Shown: positions 1-9,000 of the stretch, piece by piece
Layout of the letters: every line of letters begins with the position of its first letter
How positions within the stretch are numbered: position 1 is the stretch's first letter
Assembly: GCF_009299485.1 (NCBI RefSeq)
Contig: NZ_WBSO01000002.1
Span: 1-64,000 of the forward strand
Direction: 5' to 3'
DNA from: Bifidobacterium apri
GTDB lineage: Bacteria > Actinomycetota > Actinomycetes > Actinomycetales > Bifidobacteriaceae
Length of the DNA stretch: 64,000 bases
Position numbers and translations under genes: made by a program
Notes under the pieces: generated by a model
Seen by the model: only the letters and a program-made list of their open reading frames with translations
Told to the model about the DNA's origin: nothing
Databases searched by the model: none

Positions 1-310
1 TTCTCAAACCACCACCACACACCCACCAACCAAACCCCCCGAAGGAAGCCGGCCGGCGAGCGGCAGCAAGAGAACAACATACACCACCACCACCAACCAC
101 GCAAACCAACCCCACACCACACACCCCCAAAACCCCACAAAACCAACCAAACACCGGCGTGTCGAAAACACACCCAACAACCACACCAGAACACCAACAC
201 AACCCAAATACAAACCACAACACACAACCCAAAACACCAAAAACACGGCAACAACTCGGCGAATCACACACGACCAGCCACCAAGCATCGCAGCCAACAG
301 CACGCGCAAG
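1..310 (-). promoter_or_regulatory. Possible leader region of an rRNA operon lying left of the window
   Basis: The plus strand is almost only A and C here (roughly seven T in the first 240 bases), so the minus strand is strongly G+T-rich, unlike the coding DNA next to it. Read on the minus strand, the last bases of the window are GGTTTGAGAA. Actinobacterial rRNA leaders and spacers carry a TTTGAGAACT element before 16S or 23S. No 16S sequence lies on the upstream side, so a leader before 16S fits better than a 16S-23S spacer. A weak promoter-like pair, TTGCGT (99-104) and TATGTT (76-81) with 17 bases between, lies within it. This is inference, because no rRNA is visible in the window. The open frame at 4-309 is a composition artefact. 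Confidence 0.35.
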
Positions 311-722
311 CCACTACGCTCTCAGGCGCGAAACACGTCACCGCCCTTCAATCTCGGGCAACACACCACCGCAGCCCCGATTGTGCAATCTCCGCAACGC
401 AATCATCCCGACTTGATCCCCCACCGCGAGAAACACGATGCGCACCCCAACGCATGGAAATATCGCAAGCACGGCAATACGCCATCATCTCCGAACACAC
501 AGGCCAAGAGAGCTGAGTCTTCCGCGCGGCGTCGGCCCCGGCCAAATCCCCGCGAACACCGGGCGCGCTGAGACTTCCGTCACACCGCGCCCGGGAATCT
601 TCTCCAGTACTGCCCCCGCAATCCGCCCAACGCCAAGGCTTCGCCGCGATGCCAATCAGCGACATCAGCACCCCATCAACACCACTGACGTCGCCGCTAC
701 ACCACTGCTACCGCCGCAGCAA
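311..722. other. Intergenic, no gene recognised
   Basis: No reading frame here resembles a known family. The only structure seen is an inverted repeat, CCGGGCGCG at 559-567 and CGCGCCCGG at 586-594, with an 18-base loop. It could act as a weak terminator for the alcohol dehydrogenase gene, but no T run follows it on the minus strand. Confidence 0.4.
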
Positions 723-1859
723 TCAATACAGTTCGGTGAAAATCTTCAGCACCCGGTCATAATCCAGCGGTACAAAGTTGTTGCGCATCAGCCGCTCCTG
801 GGTGGTCATCACCCGCTCGGCGAACTGGGGCAAATCCTCACGGGTCACGCCATACTCATGCAACGCTTTCTTGGGCAGCAGCTTGTTGATCAGCTCCTCG
901 AGCCGGTCGTAGACCACGCCGGTATCGCAGCCGAGAATCTTCGCGAGGAAAGCATTCAACGTGGCGATTTCACCATCGGATTTGATTTCCATATAGTTGC
1001 GCAGCACACCCGTGAACATGGCATAGTTCGATTCACCATGAGGCACATGGTATTTGCCGCCCAGCTGATAGCTCAGCGCATGTACCGCAGCGCATCCGGC
1101 GGTATCGAAGGCAATGCCCGCGAAATCGGAGGCGATCAGGAAATCGTTCATCAGCTCATTGCGCTTCGCCCGCCGTTCAGCGGATCCTGCCTTACCCGCC
1201 TCCGTCACTTGCTGATAGCCACCGACGATCATTTCAATCGCCTTATAGCTGAACATCTTCGTGTACGGGGTGGCATTCGGCGACAACGCCGATTCGACCG
1301 AATGCACGAGCGCATCCATCGAACTCGTGGCGAACACATGGTCAGGCAGACCTGTGAGCAGTTCCGGAATCAACACGGCATCATCCGCATACATCTCAGG
1401 ACCGGCGATACCAGCCTTGCAACCCAGACGCGTGCGATTCACGGCGGCGATCTCCGTGACTTCGCTGCCCGTACCGCAAGTGGTCGGCACGAGCACCAGA
1501 CGCACCTTGCGATGATGATCAGCCAAATGGTCGATGACGTCGTCGATACCGTCACCGCCTGCCACGGCAACGATTTTCGACATATCCATCACGGCGCCGC
1601 CGCCAACGGCGATGATACGCGAATACTCGAATTGGGACGCGTCTGCGATAAGCGCGTCAATCATCTCATCAGTGGGCTCCTGGCTGCCGTACTTGTCGAC
1701 AGTGAGCACGGCAGCACCGTTGGTCAGTCCCTTGAACAAGCCGTCGCGCATCACGTCCATCGTGATGAGCAGGTCGCCCAGGCCGAGTCCGAAACCCTCG
1801 GCGAATGCCGCGACAGTGGGGAACCCGTGAATCACCGGACCAACGGTAAGCTGCTTCAT
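723..1859 (-). CDS. Iron-containing alcohol dehydrogenase family protein
   Basis: 378-residue member of the Fe-type (group III) alcohol dehydrogenases, probably a cytosolic NAD(P)-dependent oxidoreductase. The dinucleotide-binding GGGAVMDMSK motif is near residue 87. The metal-site region follows, with DALVHS and, further on, VHALS and HVPHG supplying the usual Asp and His ligands. The length is normal for the family. 4-Hydroxybutyrate dehydrogenase-like enzymes are among the closest in overall pattern, but the substrate cannot be read from sequence. It is monocistronic: the next gene upstream points the other way. ATG start; AGAAGG lies upstream. Confidence 0.85.
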   Translation of the reverse strand: MKQLTVGPVIHGFPTVAAFAEGFGLGLGDLLITMDVMRDGLFKGLTNGAAVLTVDKYGSQEPTDEMIDALIADASQFEYSRIIAVGGGAVMDMSKIVAVAGGDGIDDVIDHLADHHRKVRLVLVPTTCGTGSEVTEIAAVNRTRLGCKAGIAGPEMYADDAVLIPELLTGLPDHVFATSSMDALVHSVESALSPNATPYTKMFSYKAIEMIVGGYQQVTEAGKAGSAERRAKRNELMNDFLIASDFAGIAFDTAGCAAVHALSYQLGGKYHVPHGESNYAMFTGVLRNYMEIKSDGEIATLNAFLAKILGCDTGVVYDRLEELINKLLPKKALHEYGVTREDLPQFAERVMTTQERLMRNNFVPLDYDRVLKIFTELY

Positions 1860-1995
1860 ACATGCCTTCTTTCAACGGCCGCCTGCACACGAGCATCAGG
1901 CGGATGCGATATGTGGCATTATCGTGCTGGACATTACCGCTGATGTGTCTGGCATGTTTCGTCCACATGTCGGCAGTCAACATTCATCCGCTTGT

Positions 1996-2017
1996 GTTGA
2001 ATTCATGTTGAATTCAT
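1996..2017. repeat. Two tandem copies of an 11-base unit containing an EcoRI-type palindrome
   Basis: GTTGAATTCAT occurs twice back to back. It lies in the 300-base gap between the divergent alcohol dehydrogenase and yhbY genes, where promoters for both must lie. The unit contains the palindrome TGAATTCA. Two adjacent copies could be an operator; nothing else supports this. The rest of the gap (1860-2159) shows no gene. Confidence 0.45.
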
Positions 2018-2159
2018 GGAGCACCGCCGGAACCGGTGATATGGGCAGATCCACGATGCGCGCCGGCAGGCATGTCACATGCGGACCGAGGCATGCGGTA
2101 TGGTAGGTTCACGCGCATGCGGGCGAACCAGTTGACCCGCAATCAATACGGAGGATGTC

Positions 2160-2465
2160 ATGGCACTGACCAAGAAACAAGTCAAACAACTGAGAGCGAT
2201 GGCCAACCAGCTCAACCCGCTGCTGTGGATCGGCAAGAACGATGTCACCGACGCCTCAATCAAGCAGGCAGATGAGACGATCGACAAGCATGAACTCATC
2301 AAATGCGCGGTCCAGGACGGTTCAGGTCTGACGGCTCGCGAAGCGGCAGATCAGCTCGCCCAACAGCTCGGAGCTGACGTCGTGCAGGTGATCGGCAACC
2401 GTTTCGTGCTGTACCGCGAATCACGCCGGGACGACGTGAAGAAAATCGTGCTGGTGCGCGAGTAG
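2160..2465 (+). CDS. YhbY-family (CRM domain) RNA-binding protein
   Basis: 101-residue single-domain protein made up of the CRS1/YhbY (CRM) fold, which associates with pre-50S ribosomal particles in other bacteria. The N-terminal segment is rich in Lys and Gln and runs into the characteristic PLLWIGKNDVTD stretch. The IGNRFVLYR segment near the C terminus matches the conserved GxxxVLYR element. The length is typical. A clear GGAGG at 2150-2154 sets the ATG start. It stands alone on the plus strand, between a divergent dehydrogenase and the convergent rarA. Confidence 0.85.
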   Translation: MALTKKQVKQLRAMANQLNPLLWIGKNDVTDASIKQADETIDKHELIKCAVQDGSGLTAREAADQLAQQLGADVVQVIGNRFVLYRESRRDDVKKIVLVRE

Positions 2466-2516
2466 GCGTTCCCGCCCTGCATCACGTCAATCAATCATCA
2501 ATTCAACCAACCTCAA

Positions 2517-4049
2517 TCAATCTGCCGGAGACGTTGCATCCGACGACGTGTGCGGCGTCCCAGGAGCGGATTGCGGTGAGCCCCCATGGTGTTCCTGCGA
2601 TGCCTCCTGCTTGGATTGCGCAGGAAGCCCGGGTTCCGTTGATGCCGGACGCGGGTCGGTTCCATGGAGCATCGGCTTGATTCGTGCCATGCTTTCCTTC
2701 ACTTGGCGCTCATAGCCGCGATCGTTGGGATGGTAATATTCACGACCGACCAGTTCATCGGGCATATATTGCTGCGGCGCCACCGCCCCCGGGTAGTCAT
2801 GGGCATACTTGTAGCCTTCATGATTGCCCCAGCTTTTCATCAGTTTCGTCGGCGCATTGCGCAAATACAGCGGAACTTGACCGATATGCCCGGCATCGAT
2901 ATCCGCGAGCGCCTCGTTGATGGCATTGTAACTGGCATTGGATTTCGGCGCGGTGGCCACGGCGATAGTCGCTTCGGCGAGAATGATCCGGGCTTCCGGC
3001 ATACCGATCATGGCGACCGCTTGCGCGGCGGCGACCGTGACTTGAAGGATTTGCGGGGCGGCCATGCCGACTTCCTCTGCGGCGGCGATCATAATGCGCC
3101 GGGCTATGAATCTCGGATCCTCGCCAGCCCTGAGCATCTGGGCGAGATAGTGGATGGCGGCATCCGGATCAGAACCGCGCATGGATTTGATGAACGCGGA
3201 GATGACATCGTAATGGTCGTCACCGTGCTTGTCATAGCGCACAGTCGCCACATCCATGACGCTGCCGACAACATCCGAAGTAATCATGGGAGGCTTGGCC
3301 TCGTCGGCATCACCGCGATGGATTGACTTGTCCGAGCGGTTCCGGCCTTTCTCGCCGGTGACTGCGCCAGCAGCCGCCTCAAGGATAGTCAAGGTTTTGC
3401 GCCCGTCTCCCCCACCCATACGGATGATCTCATCGCGGGCGTCATCGTCAATGGCGACGGTGCCTTCCAATCCGCGCGGGCTGGCAATCGCCCGGTCGAT
3501 AAGCGTGCCGAGATCGGCATCGTCCAAGGATTCGAGTTTGACGACAACCGAACGGCTGAGCAACGGTTTGATAATCGAAAAGCTCGGATTTTCCGTGGTC
3601 GCGCCAATGAAGGTGACATCGCGGTTCTCAACGCTGGGCAGCAGGGCGTCCTGCTGCGATTTCGAGAACCGGTGGACTTCGTCGATAAACAGCACGGTTT
3701 CCTTGTGGGAAGCGACCAGCCGTTCATGGGCGCGTTCAAGGACGGCACGGACATCTTTCACGCCCGAAGTGACCGCCGACAATTCCTCAAACGCACGGCC
3801 GGACTGCCTCGCCACGATATAGGCGAGTGTGGTCTTGCCCACGCCGGGAGGGCCGAACAGGATGATCGAACTCGGGGCAGTCAGCGAGCCTTGCGACTGC
3901 GGGTCGGCAAGCCGACGCAATGGCGAGCCGGCCCCCAGCACATGCTCCTGCCCCACCACCTCATCGAGGTGTTCAGGGCGCATACGCACGGCAAGCGGAC
4001 GCAACACGTCATCAGGCGCGGCGGCTGCGGCGAACAAATCATCGGTCAT
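2517..4049 (-). CDS. rarA: Replication-associated recombination protein A (RarA/MgsA)
   Basis: 510-residue AAA+ ATPase of the clamp-loader-like RarA family, which acts at stalled replication forks. Walker A (GPPGVGKTT) lies near residue 66 and Walker B (FIDEVHRF) near 122. GATTENPSF, the sensor-1 region typical of RarA, follows. The C-terminal half carries the family's tetramerisation domain (YDKHGDDHYDVISAFIKSMR begins it). The last 60 residues or so are a low-complexity Ser/Pro/Gln tail not needed by the family. It is downstream of the DExH helicase gene with only 62 bases between, so co-transcription is likely, giving a small replication and RNA-metabolism unit. Confidence 0.93.
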   Translation of the reverse strand: MTDDLFAAAAAPDDVLRPLAVRMRPEHLDEVVGQEHVLGAGSPLRRLADPQSQGSLTAPSSIILFGPPGVGKTTLAYIVARQSGRAFEELSAVTSGVKDVRAVLERAHERLVASHKETVLFIDEVHRFSKSQQDALLPSVENRDVTFIGATTENPSFSIIKPLLSRSVVVKLESLDDADLGTLIDRAIASPRGLEGTVAIDDDARDEIIRMGGGDGRKTLTILEAAAGAVTGEKGRNRSDKSIHRGDADEAKPPMITSDVVGSVMDVATVRYDKHGDDHYDVISAFIKSMRGSDPDAAIHYLAQMLRAGEDPRFIARRIMIAAAEEVGMAAPQILQVTVAAAQAVAMIGMPEARIILAEATIAVATAPKSNASYNAINEALADIDAGHIGQVPLYLRNAPTKLMKSWGNHEGYKYAHDYPGAVAPQQYMPDELVGREYYHPNDRGYERQVKESMARIKPMLHGTDPRPASTEPGLPAQSKQEASQEHHGGSPQSAPGTPHTSSDATSPAD

Positions 4050-4111
4050 GCTTACACCCTACACCAATTCGAACAAGCGTTCGACTACCGCGATGCGCAA
4101 CCACCGCCCGG

Positions 4112-6712
4112 TCAGTCCTCAATCTGGCCGTCGGAGCCGATCGGGCCGACATGGTAGTCGACAAACACCGTTTCACCGGTTTCCTGCGTGGCATCAAGAT
4201 CAACCGTGCCGCCGATCGCCCAGTCATGGTCGCCATCGGAATCATCGATGATCTGCCTGACCCGCCATGTATGCTCTTTGCGCTCATTCGCATCATCGAC
4301 GATGAACAGCTCCGGTGATCGTGCAGCTGCATCGATACCGACATACTCATGCTCATCGTAATAGTCTTCGAGTGCGTCCTCCCATTCATGCACGCCGTAC
4401 CCCCAATCATGGTCGAGGTCACCGAGATCCTCAGGACGGTCGAGATCCATGAGCTGGATGCGGCGGAACATCGCGTTACGGATAAGCACAGTGAGCCCAC
4501 GACGGTCGGCGACCACAGCGTCACGGCTTGTGGGCGCGGTCGCGTCAAGCGCTGATTCGGCATCCGTTCCGGCATGCTCCCATTCGTCCACGAGACTGGA
4601 ATCAACAGATCGGACGACAAGCCGCAACCAAGAGATGACGTCACGCAACTGGTCATCAAGCATGTCCTGCGGAACGGTACGAGCGAGCGAACGGTAGGCG
4701 TCCGACAGATAGCGCAACAACGTGCCTTCACAGCGCGCGATATTGTAGCGGGCGATATACCCGTTGAAATCGGATGCCGTTTCGACCATGTCGCGCAACA
4801 CCGATTTCGGGCTCAGCATATAGTCGCCCGCCCATGGCACCGATTGGCGGTATGTGTCGAACGCCTGGTCCAGCAGATCCTCAAGCGGCTTGGGATAGGC
4901 GATCTCCTGGAGACGCTCCATGCGTTCGTCATAGTCGATGTCGTCGGCTTTCATCTCCTGCATCGCCTTGTCTCTGGCTTGCCGTTGCTGTGCTTTGAGC
5001 ACCGGCATCGGATCGTCGAGCGTCGCTTCGACCATCGAGATGACATCAAGCGCATAGGTGGGCGAATCCGGGTCGAGCAAGTCGAGCGCGGCGACAAGGA
5101 ACGGGGACAACGGCTGATCGAGCGCGAAATCATCGGGCATATCGACATCAAGCACATAATCCGTGGTGTCGTCGTCGCGCGGGACGGCTTCGATGAAATG
5201 CTCGTCAAGCATCGTGCGGAAAATGTCATCCGCCAACTGGTGCAGATGCGCTTTCTGCTCATCGGTTTGCGCGGAATCATCGATAAGCTTGTCGACACGG
5301 GCGCGGGCGTCACCGCCTTGCGCGACCTCGTTAAGCACCATCGAATGGGTGATCTTCAAATGCGGGACCAACGTCTCCGGAGCCGCTTCGATGAGCTTGT
5401 CGAAGGTGTGCTCGTTCCACGTGACAAAACCCTCCGGCGGCTTCTTGCGCTTGACTTTTTTGAGTTTCTTCGGATCGTTGCCTGCCTTGGCCAATTGATG
5501 CGCGTTCTCAATCTCGTATTCAGGGGCTTCGGCGACCACCAGCCCTTCCGTGTCAAACCCCATGCGACCGGCACGGCCGGCGATCTGGTGGAATTCGCGG
5601 GCACGCAGACGACGGGTTTTGACCCCGTCGAATTTCGTCAGCGCGGTGAGCACCACGGAATGAATCGGCACATTGATGCCGACGCCCAAGGTGTCCGTAC
5701 CGCAAATCACAGGGAGCAGGCCTTGCTGGGCAAGCTGTTCGACCAATCGACGGTATCGCGGCAACATGCCGGCATGATGCACGCCGACGCCGGTACGCAG
5801 CAGACGTTGCAGAATCTTGCCGAACGCCGTGGTGAACTTCGTGCCTTTCATCGCCTCGGCAATGGCCTGACGCTGCTGCTTGGTGGACACGCTGCTGTTG
5901 GCGAGCGCCTGCGCGGTGGCCAACGCGGCGTCCTGTGAGAAGTGGACGATGTAAATCGGGGTGTCGCCGTTGCCGACCAGCAGTTCGATGGTCGAAGGCA
6001 ACGGTTTGTCGGTGTATTTGTAGGTCAGCGGGACCGGGCGCGGCGCGTCGGCGATGATGTCGACATCCGTGTCGGTAGCGTCCTCAAGCCGGTCGGCGAT
6101 CGCATCGACGTTGCCGAGGGTCGCGCTCATGAGCAGGAACTGCGTGTGGGGCAGCGTGATCAGCGGGACCTGCCATGCCCAGCCGCGCTCGGCGTCACCG
6201 TAGTAGTGGAATTCGTCCATCGCCACACAGCCGATGTCAGCCTGGTCACCTTCCCTCAACGCCTGATTCGCAAGGATTTCCGCGGTGCAGCAGATAATCG
6301 GCGCGTCGGCGTTGATATGCGTGTCTCCGGTGATCATACCGACATTGTCTCGTCCGAATACCTCGACCAAATCGAAGAACTTCTCAGAGACCAAAGCTTT
6401 GATCGGCGCGGTGTAGTACGAACGGCGACCGGTGCATAGCGCGGCGAAATGCATGCCGAGCGCGACCAGCGACTTGCCGGAGCCGGTCGGGGTGTTGAGG
6501 ATGACATGGTCGCCCGAGAGCAGATCCATGATGGCTTCTTCCTGGTGAGGCCATGGGGTGATGCCCTTGGTGTCCTCGACCCAGCCGAAGAAGCGATCGA
6601 ATATCGCGTCGGCGTCAAGATTGCGCCGCTCGCCCTCATGCGGGGCCAATACCCCGAGCGATCCGTATCCGTTCGTCCTGTCAGCTTCCAGCTGTTGCTC
6701 GTCCTGCGTCAT
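4112..6712 (-). CDS. DExH-box RNA helicase, DUF3516 type (HelY/Mtr4-like)
   Basis: 866-residue superfamily-2 helicase, probably cytoplasmic RNA processing or turnover. Walker A (NTPTGSGKS) lies near residue 73, the box is DEFHYY rather than DEAH, motif III is MSATLG, and the C-terminal helicase domain has HQIAGRAGRMGFDT. A long C-terminal region of the DUF3516 kind follows and runs into an acidic tail. I chose the ATG at 6712 (MTQDEQQ), which has AGGGG just upstream; an open frame extends 21 codons further but has no ribosome-binding site. It is the upstream gene of a likely pair with rarA. Confidence 0.88.
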   Translation of the reverse strand: MTQDEQQLEADRTNGYGSLGVLAPHEGERRNLDADAIFDRFFGWVEDTKGITPWPHQEEAIMDLLSGDHVILNTPTGSGKSLVALGMHFAALCTGRRSYYTAPIKALVSEKFFDLVEVFGRDNVGMITGDTHINADAPIICCTAEILANQALREGDQADIGCVAMDEFHYYGDAERGWAWQVPLITLPHTQFLLMSATLGNVDAIADRLEDATDTDVDIIADAPRPVPLTYKYTDKPLPSTIELLVGNGDTPIYIVHFSQDAALATAQALANSSVSTKQQRQAIAEAMKGTKFTTAFGKILQRLLRTGVGVHHAGMLPRYRRLVEQLAQQGLLPVICGTDTLGVGINVPIHSVVLTALTKFDGVKTRRLRAREFHQIAGRAGRMGFDTEGLVVAEAPEYEIENAHQLAKAGNDPKKLKKVKRKKPPEGFVTWNEHTFDKLIEAAPETLVPHLKITHSMVLNEVAQGGDARARVDKLIDDSAQTDEQKAHLHQLADDIFRTMLDEHFIEAVPRDDDTTDYVLDVDMPDDFALDQPLSPFLVAALDLLDPDSPTYALDVISMVEATLDDPMPVLKAQQRQARDKAMQEMKADDIDYDERMERLQEIAYPKPLEDLLDQAFDTYRQSVPWAGDYMLSPKSVLRDMVETASDFNGYIARYNIARCEGTLLRYLSDAYRSLARTVPQDMLDDQLRDVISWLRLVVRSVDSSLVDEWEHAGTDAESALDATAPTSRDAVVADRRGLTVLIRNAMFRRIQLMDLDRPEDLGDLDHDWGYGVHEWEDALEDYYDEHEYVGIDAAARSPELFIVDDANERKEHTWRVRQIIDDSDGDHDWAIGGTVDLDATQETGETVFVDYHVGPIGSDGQIED

Positions 6713-7052
6713 ACCCCTGAGTCTAACGCGTGCCGTGCCTTGCGGGCGTGAGTGCAGCGCAAGCTCGGCGCGCAAGAGGGCTATATGCGATGTGATGCTC
6801 TGCTTCGTGCGATCGGAGAATCACATCAGAGGCGAATAGCGGATGACGACCCGCGGGACAAGCGGGCATCGCGACGACATGCTACTAGAGAGTCGCACGG
6901 CGGGCGGGATACCACAGGAACCGGCAAACGGACAGAAGGCGTCCAGTTGCCATGCCACCAGACAGTCACACGACAGCCAGGTTACTGGGGATGGCAACTG
7001 GGATGGCGACCACGGCGACAGATGCCAACACCCCGAGCGGCCGCGCCGGCGT
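6713..7052. other. Intergenic with an 11-base inverted repeat
   Basis: No gene is recognised between the polyphosphate kinase and helicase genes (same strand). CCAGTTGCCAT at 6943-6953 and ATGGCAACTGG at 6991-7001 form a perfect 11-base inverted repeat around 37 bases, next to the kinase stop codon. It may help to end the kinase transcript, but no T tract follows. The helicase promoter should also be in this gap. Confidence 0.45.
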
Positions 7053-8090
7053 CTACTCCTCGTCCAGCCGACGGCGCATCGCGTCGGCATCGCAGTTCAG
7101 CGGAGGCCAGCTCAGTCCCATGTCGCGCAGCGATGTGCGCAGCAGTTCGCTGACCACCGCCCGGGAATACCAGCGGTTGTCCGCAGGGATCAGATACCAC
7201 GGCGCCTCCGGGGTGCTGGTCTTCTCGAACACTTCCTGCCACGCGTCCATATACTCGTCCCACCGGGCACGCGCGTCCAAGTCACTGACATCGAACTTCC
7301 AATGCTTGGTCGGATCGCTCAACCGCGTGAGGAAATGCTCCTTCTGCTTGTCCTTGGTGATCACCAGGAAAATCTTGATGATCGTGCAGCCGCTGTCCAC
7401 GAGCTCATGTTCGAACTCGTTGACCTGGTCGTACCGCGCCCGCCACACAGCCTCCGGGAACGTGCCGTAGATATGCGGCATGACGATGTCTTCATAATGG
7501 GAACGGTCGAACAGCGAAATCCAGCCCGGTTTCGGCAATTCCCGACGCACTCGCCACAGATAATCGTGAGCTTGCTCCTCTGTGGTGGGGGCGCCGAAGC
7601 CGTGATAATGAATGCCCATCGGGTCGGTTTGACTGAAGACATGGCGGACGATGCCACCCTTGCCGGAGGCATCCATACCTTGCAACACGATGAGCATGCG
7701 CCTTGGGGACCCCTTCGTCCCGTTCGCATACAGCAATTGCTGATACCGTGCGATTTCTCCGGAACTGATGGCGATGAAACGCTCGCCCTGCGCCTTGTTG
7801 CCAGGGAATCCCGGGGTCGCGCCGCCATCGACATCGGTCAGTCGATCCCCCGGATGGAATCGCAGCAGCTGCGCCGGCGGCTCGTTCCACACCGAACTGA
7901 GCAGTTTGGACGACGCGTCGGCACGTTCGAGGCGATGCTCGATATCATCGTCATGCCGTTTCTCCAGGATTTCCATCCCATGTTCGGCTTTGCGCAGCGC
8001 TTTGCCGATCTGCTTGGCTTCGGACTTCTTCTTGTCTTTGCGGTCGTTCCTGTTGGCGCGCTCATCCGCGTGTGGCGTTGTGTCCGTCAT
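7053..8090 (-). CDS. Polyphosphate kinase 2 family phosphotransferase
   Basis: 345-residue cytosolic enzyme of the PPK2 family, which transfers phosphate between polyphosphate and nucleotides (AMP, ADP or GDP depending on subclass). The P-loop GMDASGKGG is in the middle and the lid/Walker B-like FDRSHYED follows; WYLIPADNRWYSR near the C terminus is also typical. The N terminus has a charged, Lys-rich segment that is not part of the catalytic domain. I start at the ATG at 8090, which has a strong AGGAGG, instead of 11 codons upstream. It is 51 bases behind the ybaK-like gene, so the two are likely co-transcribed. The subclass cannot be assigned with certainty. Confidence 0.9.
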   Translation of the reverse strand: MTDTTPHADERANRNDRKDKKKSEAKQIGKALRKAEHGMEILEKRHDDDIEHRLERADASSKLLSSVWNEPPAQLLRFHPGDRLTDVDGGATPGFPGNKAQGERFIAISSGEIARYQQLLYANGTKGSPRRMLIVLQGMDASGKGGIVRHVFSQTDPMGIHYHGFGAPTTEEQAHDYLWRVRRELPKPGWISLFDRSHYEDIVMPHIYGTFPEAVWRARYDQVNEFEHELVDSGCTIIKIFLVITKDKQKEHFLTRLSDPTKHWKFDVSDLDARARWDEYMDAWQEVFEKTSTPEAPWYLIPADNRWYSRAVVSELLRTSLRDMGLSWPPLNCDADAMRRRLDEE

Positions 8091-8141
8091 CGTATGCCTC
8101 CTGATGCATGTGAAAGCAGGCATACCGACGATATGCCGCGC

Positions 8142-8720
8142 TTATGCGCGAGGTTTGCCGAGCCCTTCGATGACACGCACACCGGGAAGGTATGCGAACA
8201 GTGCGCCGTTGACGACCAGTTTCGAAGGACGTATGCCACTTCCTATGAACAGTGTAGGCGTTTCCAGAATGCGCGCGTCGACCAACACGGGCCATGCCGG
8301 CGGCAAACCGATCGGCGACATGCCTCCGGATTCCATGCCGGTCGCGGCTGTGGCATCGGCGACCGGAGCGAATGAGACTTTGCTGACTTGCAGGGTGTGT
8401 TTGACCAGACCGTTGAGATCCGCCCGGGTGTCGCCATTGACCAGTGCCGCGGCGAACTGCGGGGGCGCTTTGCGCGTCTTATGGGTGTGGACGATGACGA
8501 CATTGCCCGCTTGTGCAAGATCGAGGCCATGCCTCGGGCAGAAGATATCCGTGTCCGATTCCTCGTCGAGATTCTCACTGACGCCAAGAATCTGGTCGGG
8601 ATTGATGATGCCTTCCGAAGTGAACCGTGTCAGTGCGTCAACAACAGGCTGGGCGAGCAGCTTGCTGCCGTGCCAGTCGTGGAGTTCCAGATCACCGGTC
8701 GTCGTCGTGAAATCAGCCAT
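8142..8720 (-). CDS. YbaK/EbsC-family aminoacyl-tRNA deacylase
   Basis: 192-residue protein of the YbaK/ProX superfamily, whose members hydrolyse mischarged tRNAs such as Cys-tRNA(Pro). The central part has the family pattern VKHTLQVSKVSFAP, then a glycine-rich loop GGMSPIGLP, then FIGSGIRPSKLVVN, where the conserved loop and Lys shape the active site. The length is slightly longer than the stand-alone YbaK proteins. ATG with GAGG upstream. It is first in a probable two-gene unit with the PPK2 gene, and its promoter must lie in 8721-8915. Confidence 0.8.
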   Translation of the reverse strand: MADFTTTTGDLELHDWHGSKLLAQPVVDALTRFTSEGIINPDQILGVSENLDEESDTDIFCPRHGLDLAQAGNVVIVHTHKTRKAPPQFAAALVNGDTRADLNGLVKHTLQVSKVSFAPVADATAATGMESGGMSPIGLPPAWPVLVDARILETPTLFIGSGIRPSKLVVNGALFAYLPGVRVIEGLGKPRA

Positions 8721-8915
8721 ACGTCCTCGCTTCCGTCTGCACCCTGTTCCGGGCGATTGTGGTTGTGAGCATAGCGCCGGAATATGGCGGGAAACGCCTG
8801 TGAGAGCGCTCGACGTATACGAGTTGGTTATGACCGGTGTTCACGACCGGGAAAACCGCGGCACGCCCCTGTGGGCGACGTACGACAATCAAAGGACAGC
8901 CGGACAAGCGCAACA

Positions 8916-8966
8916 CGACATTGGTCCGGACGAGGGAATGGTTCTCCGTCGCCCGGACCAATGTCG
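8916..8966 (-). terminator. Hairpin downstream of the glutamate-type ABC operon
   Basis: A perfect 14-base inverted repeat (8916-8929 with 8953-8966; arm CGACATTGGTCCGG) encloses 23 bases. It lies 35 bases beyond the last transporter gene and before the ybaK-like gene. The T content after it on the minus strand is modest, so termination is likely but not certain. The rest of 8721-9000 shows no gene. Confidence 0.5.
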
Positions 8967-9000
8967 GTATGTCATCACGCTTGCCAAGCCCTACCGGGCG

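Noticed and set aside
4..309. Hydrophobic Val/Gly/Trp-rich open frame on the minus strand
   Set aside because: It is a consequence of the G+T-rich composition; no ribosome-binding site and no family resemblance.
438..1943. 501-codon open frame on the plus strand
   Set aside because: It is antisense to the alcohol dehydrogenase gene and reads as His/Arg-rich nonsense.
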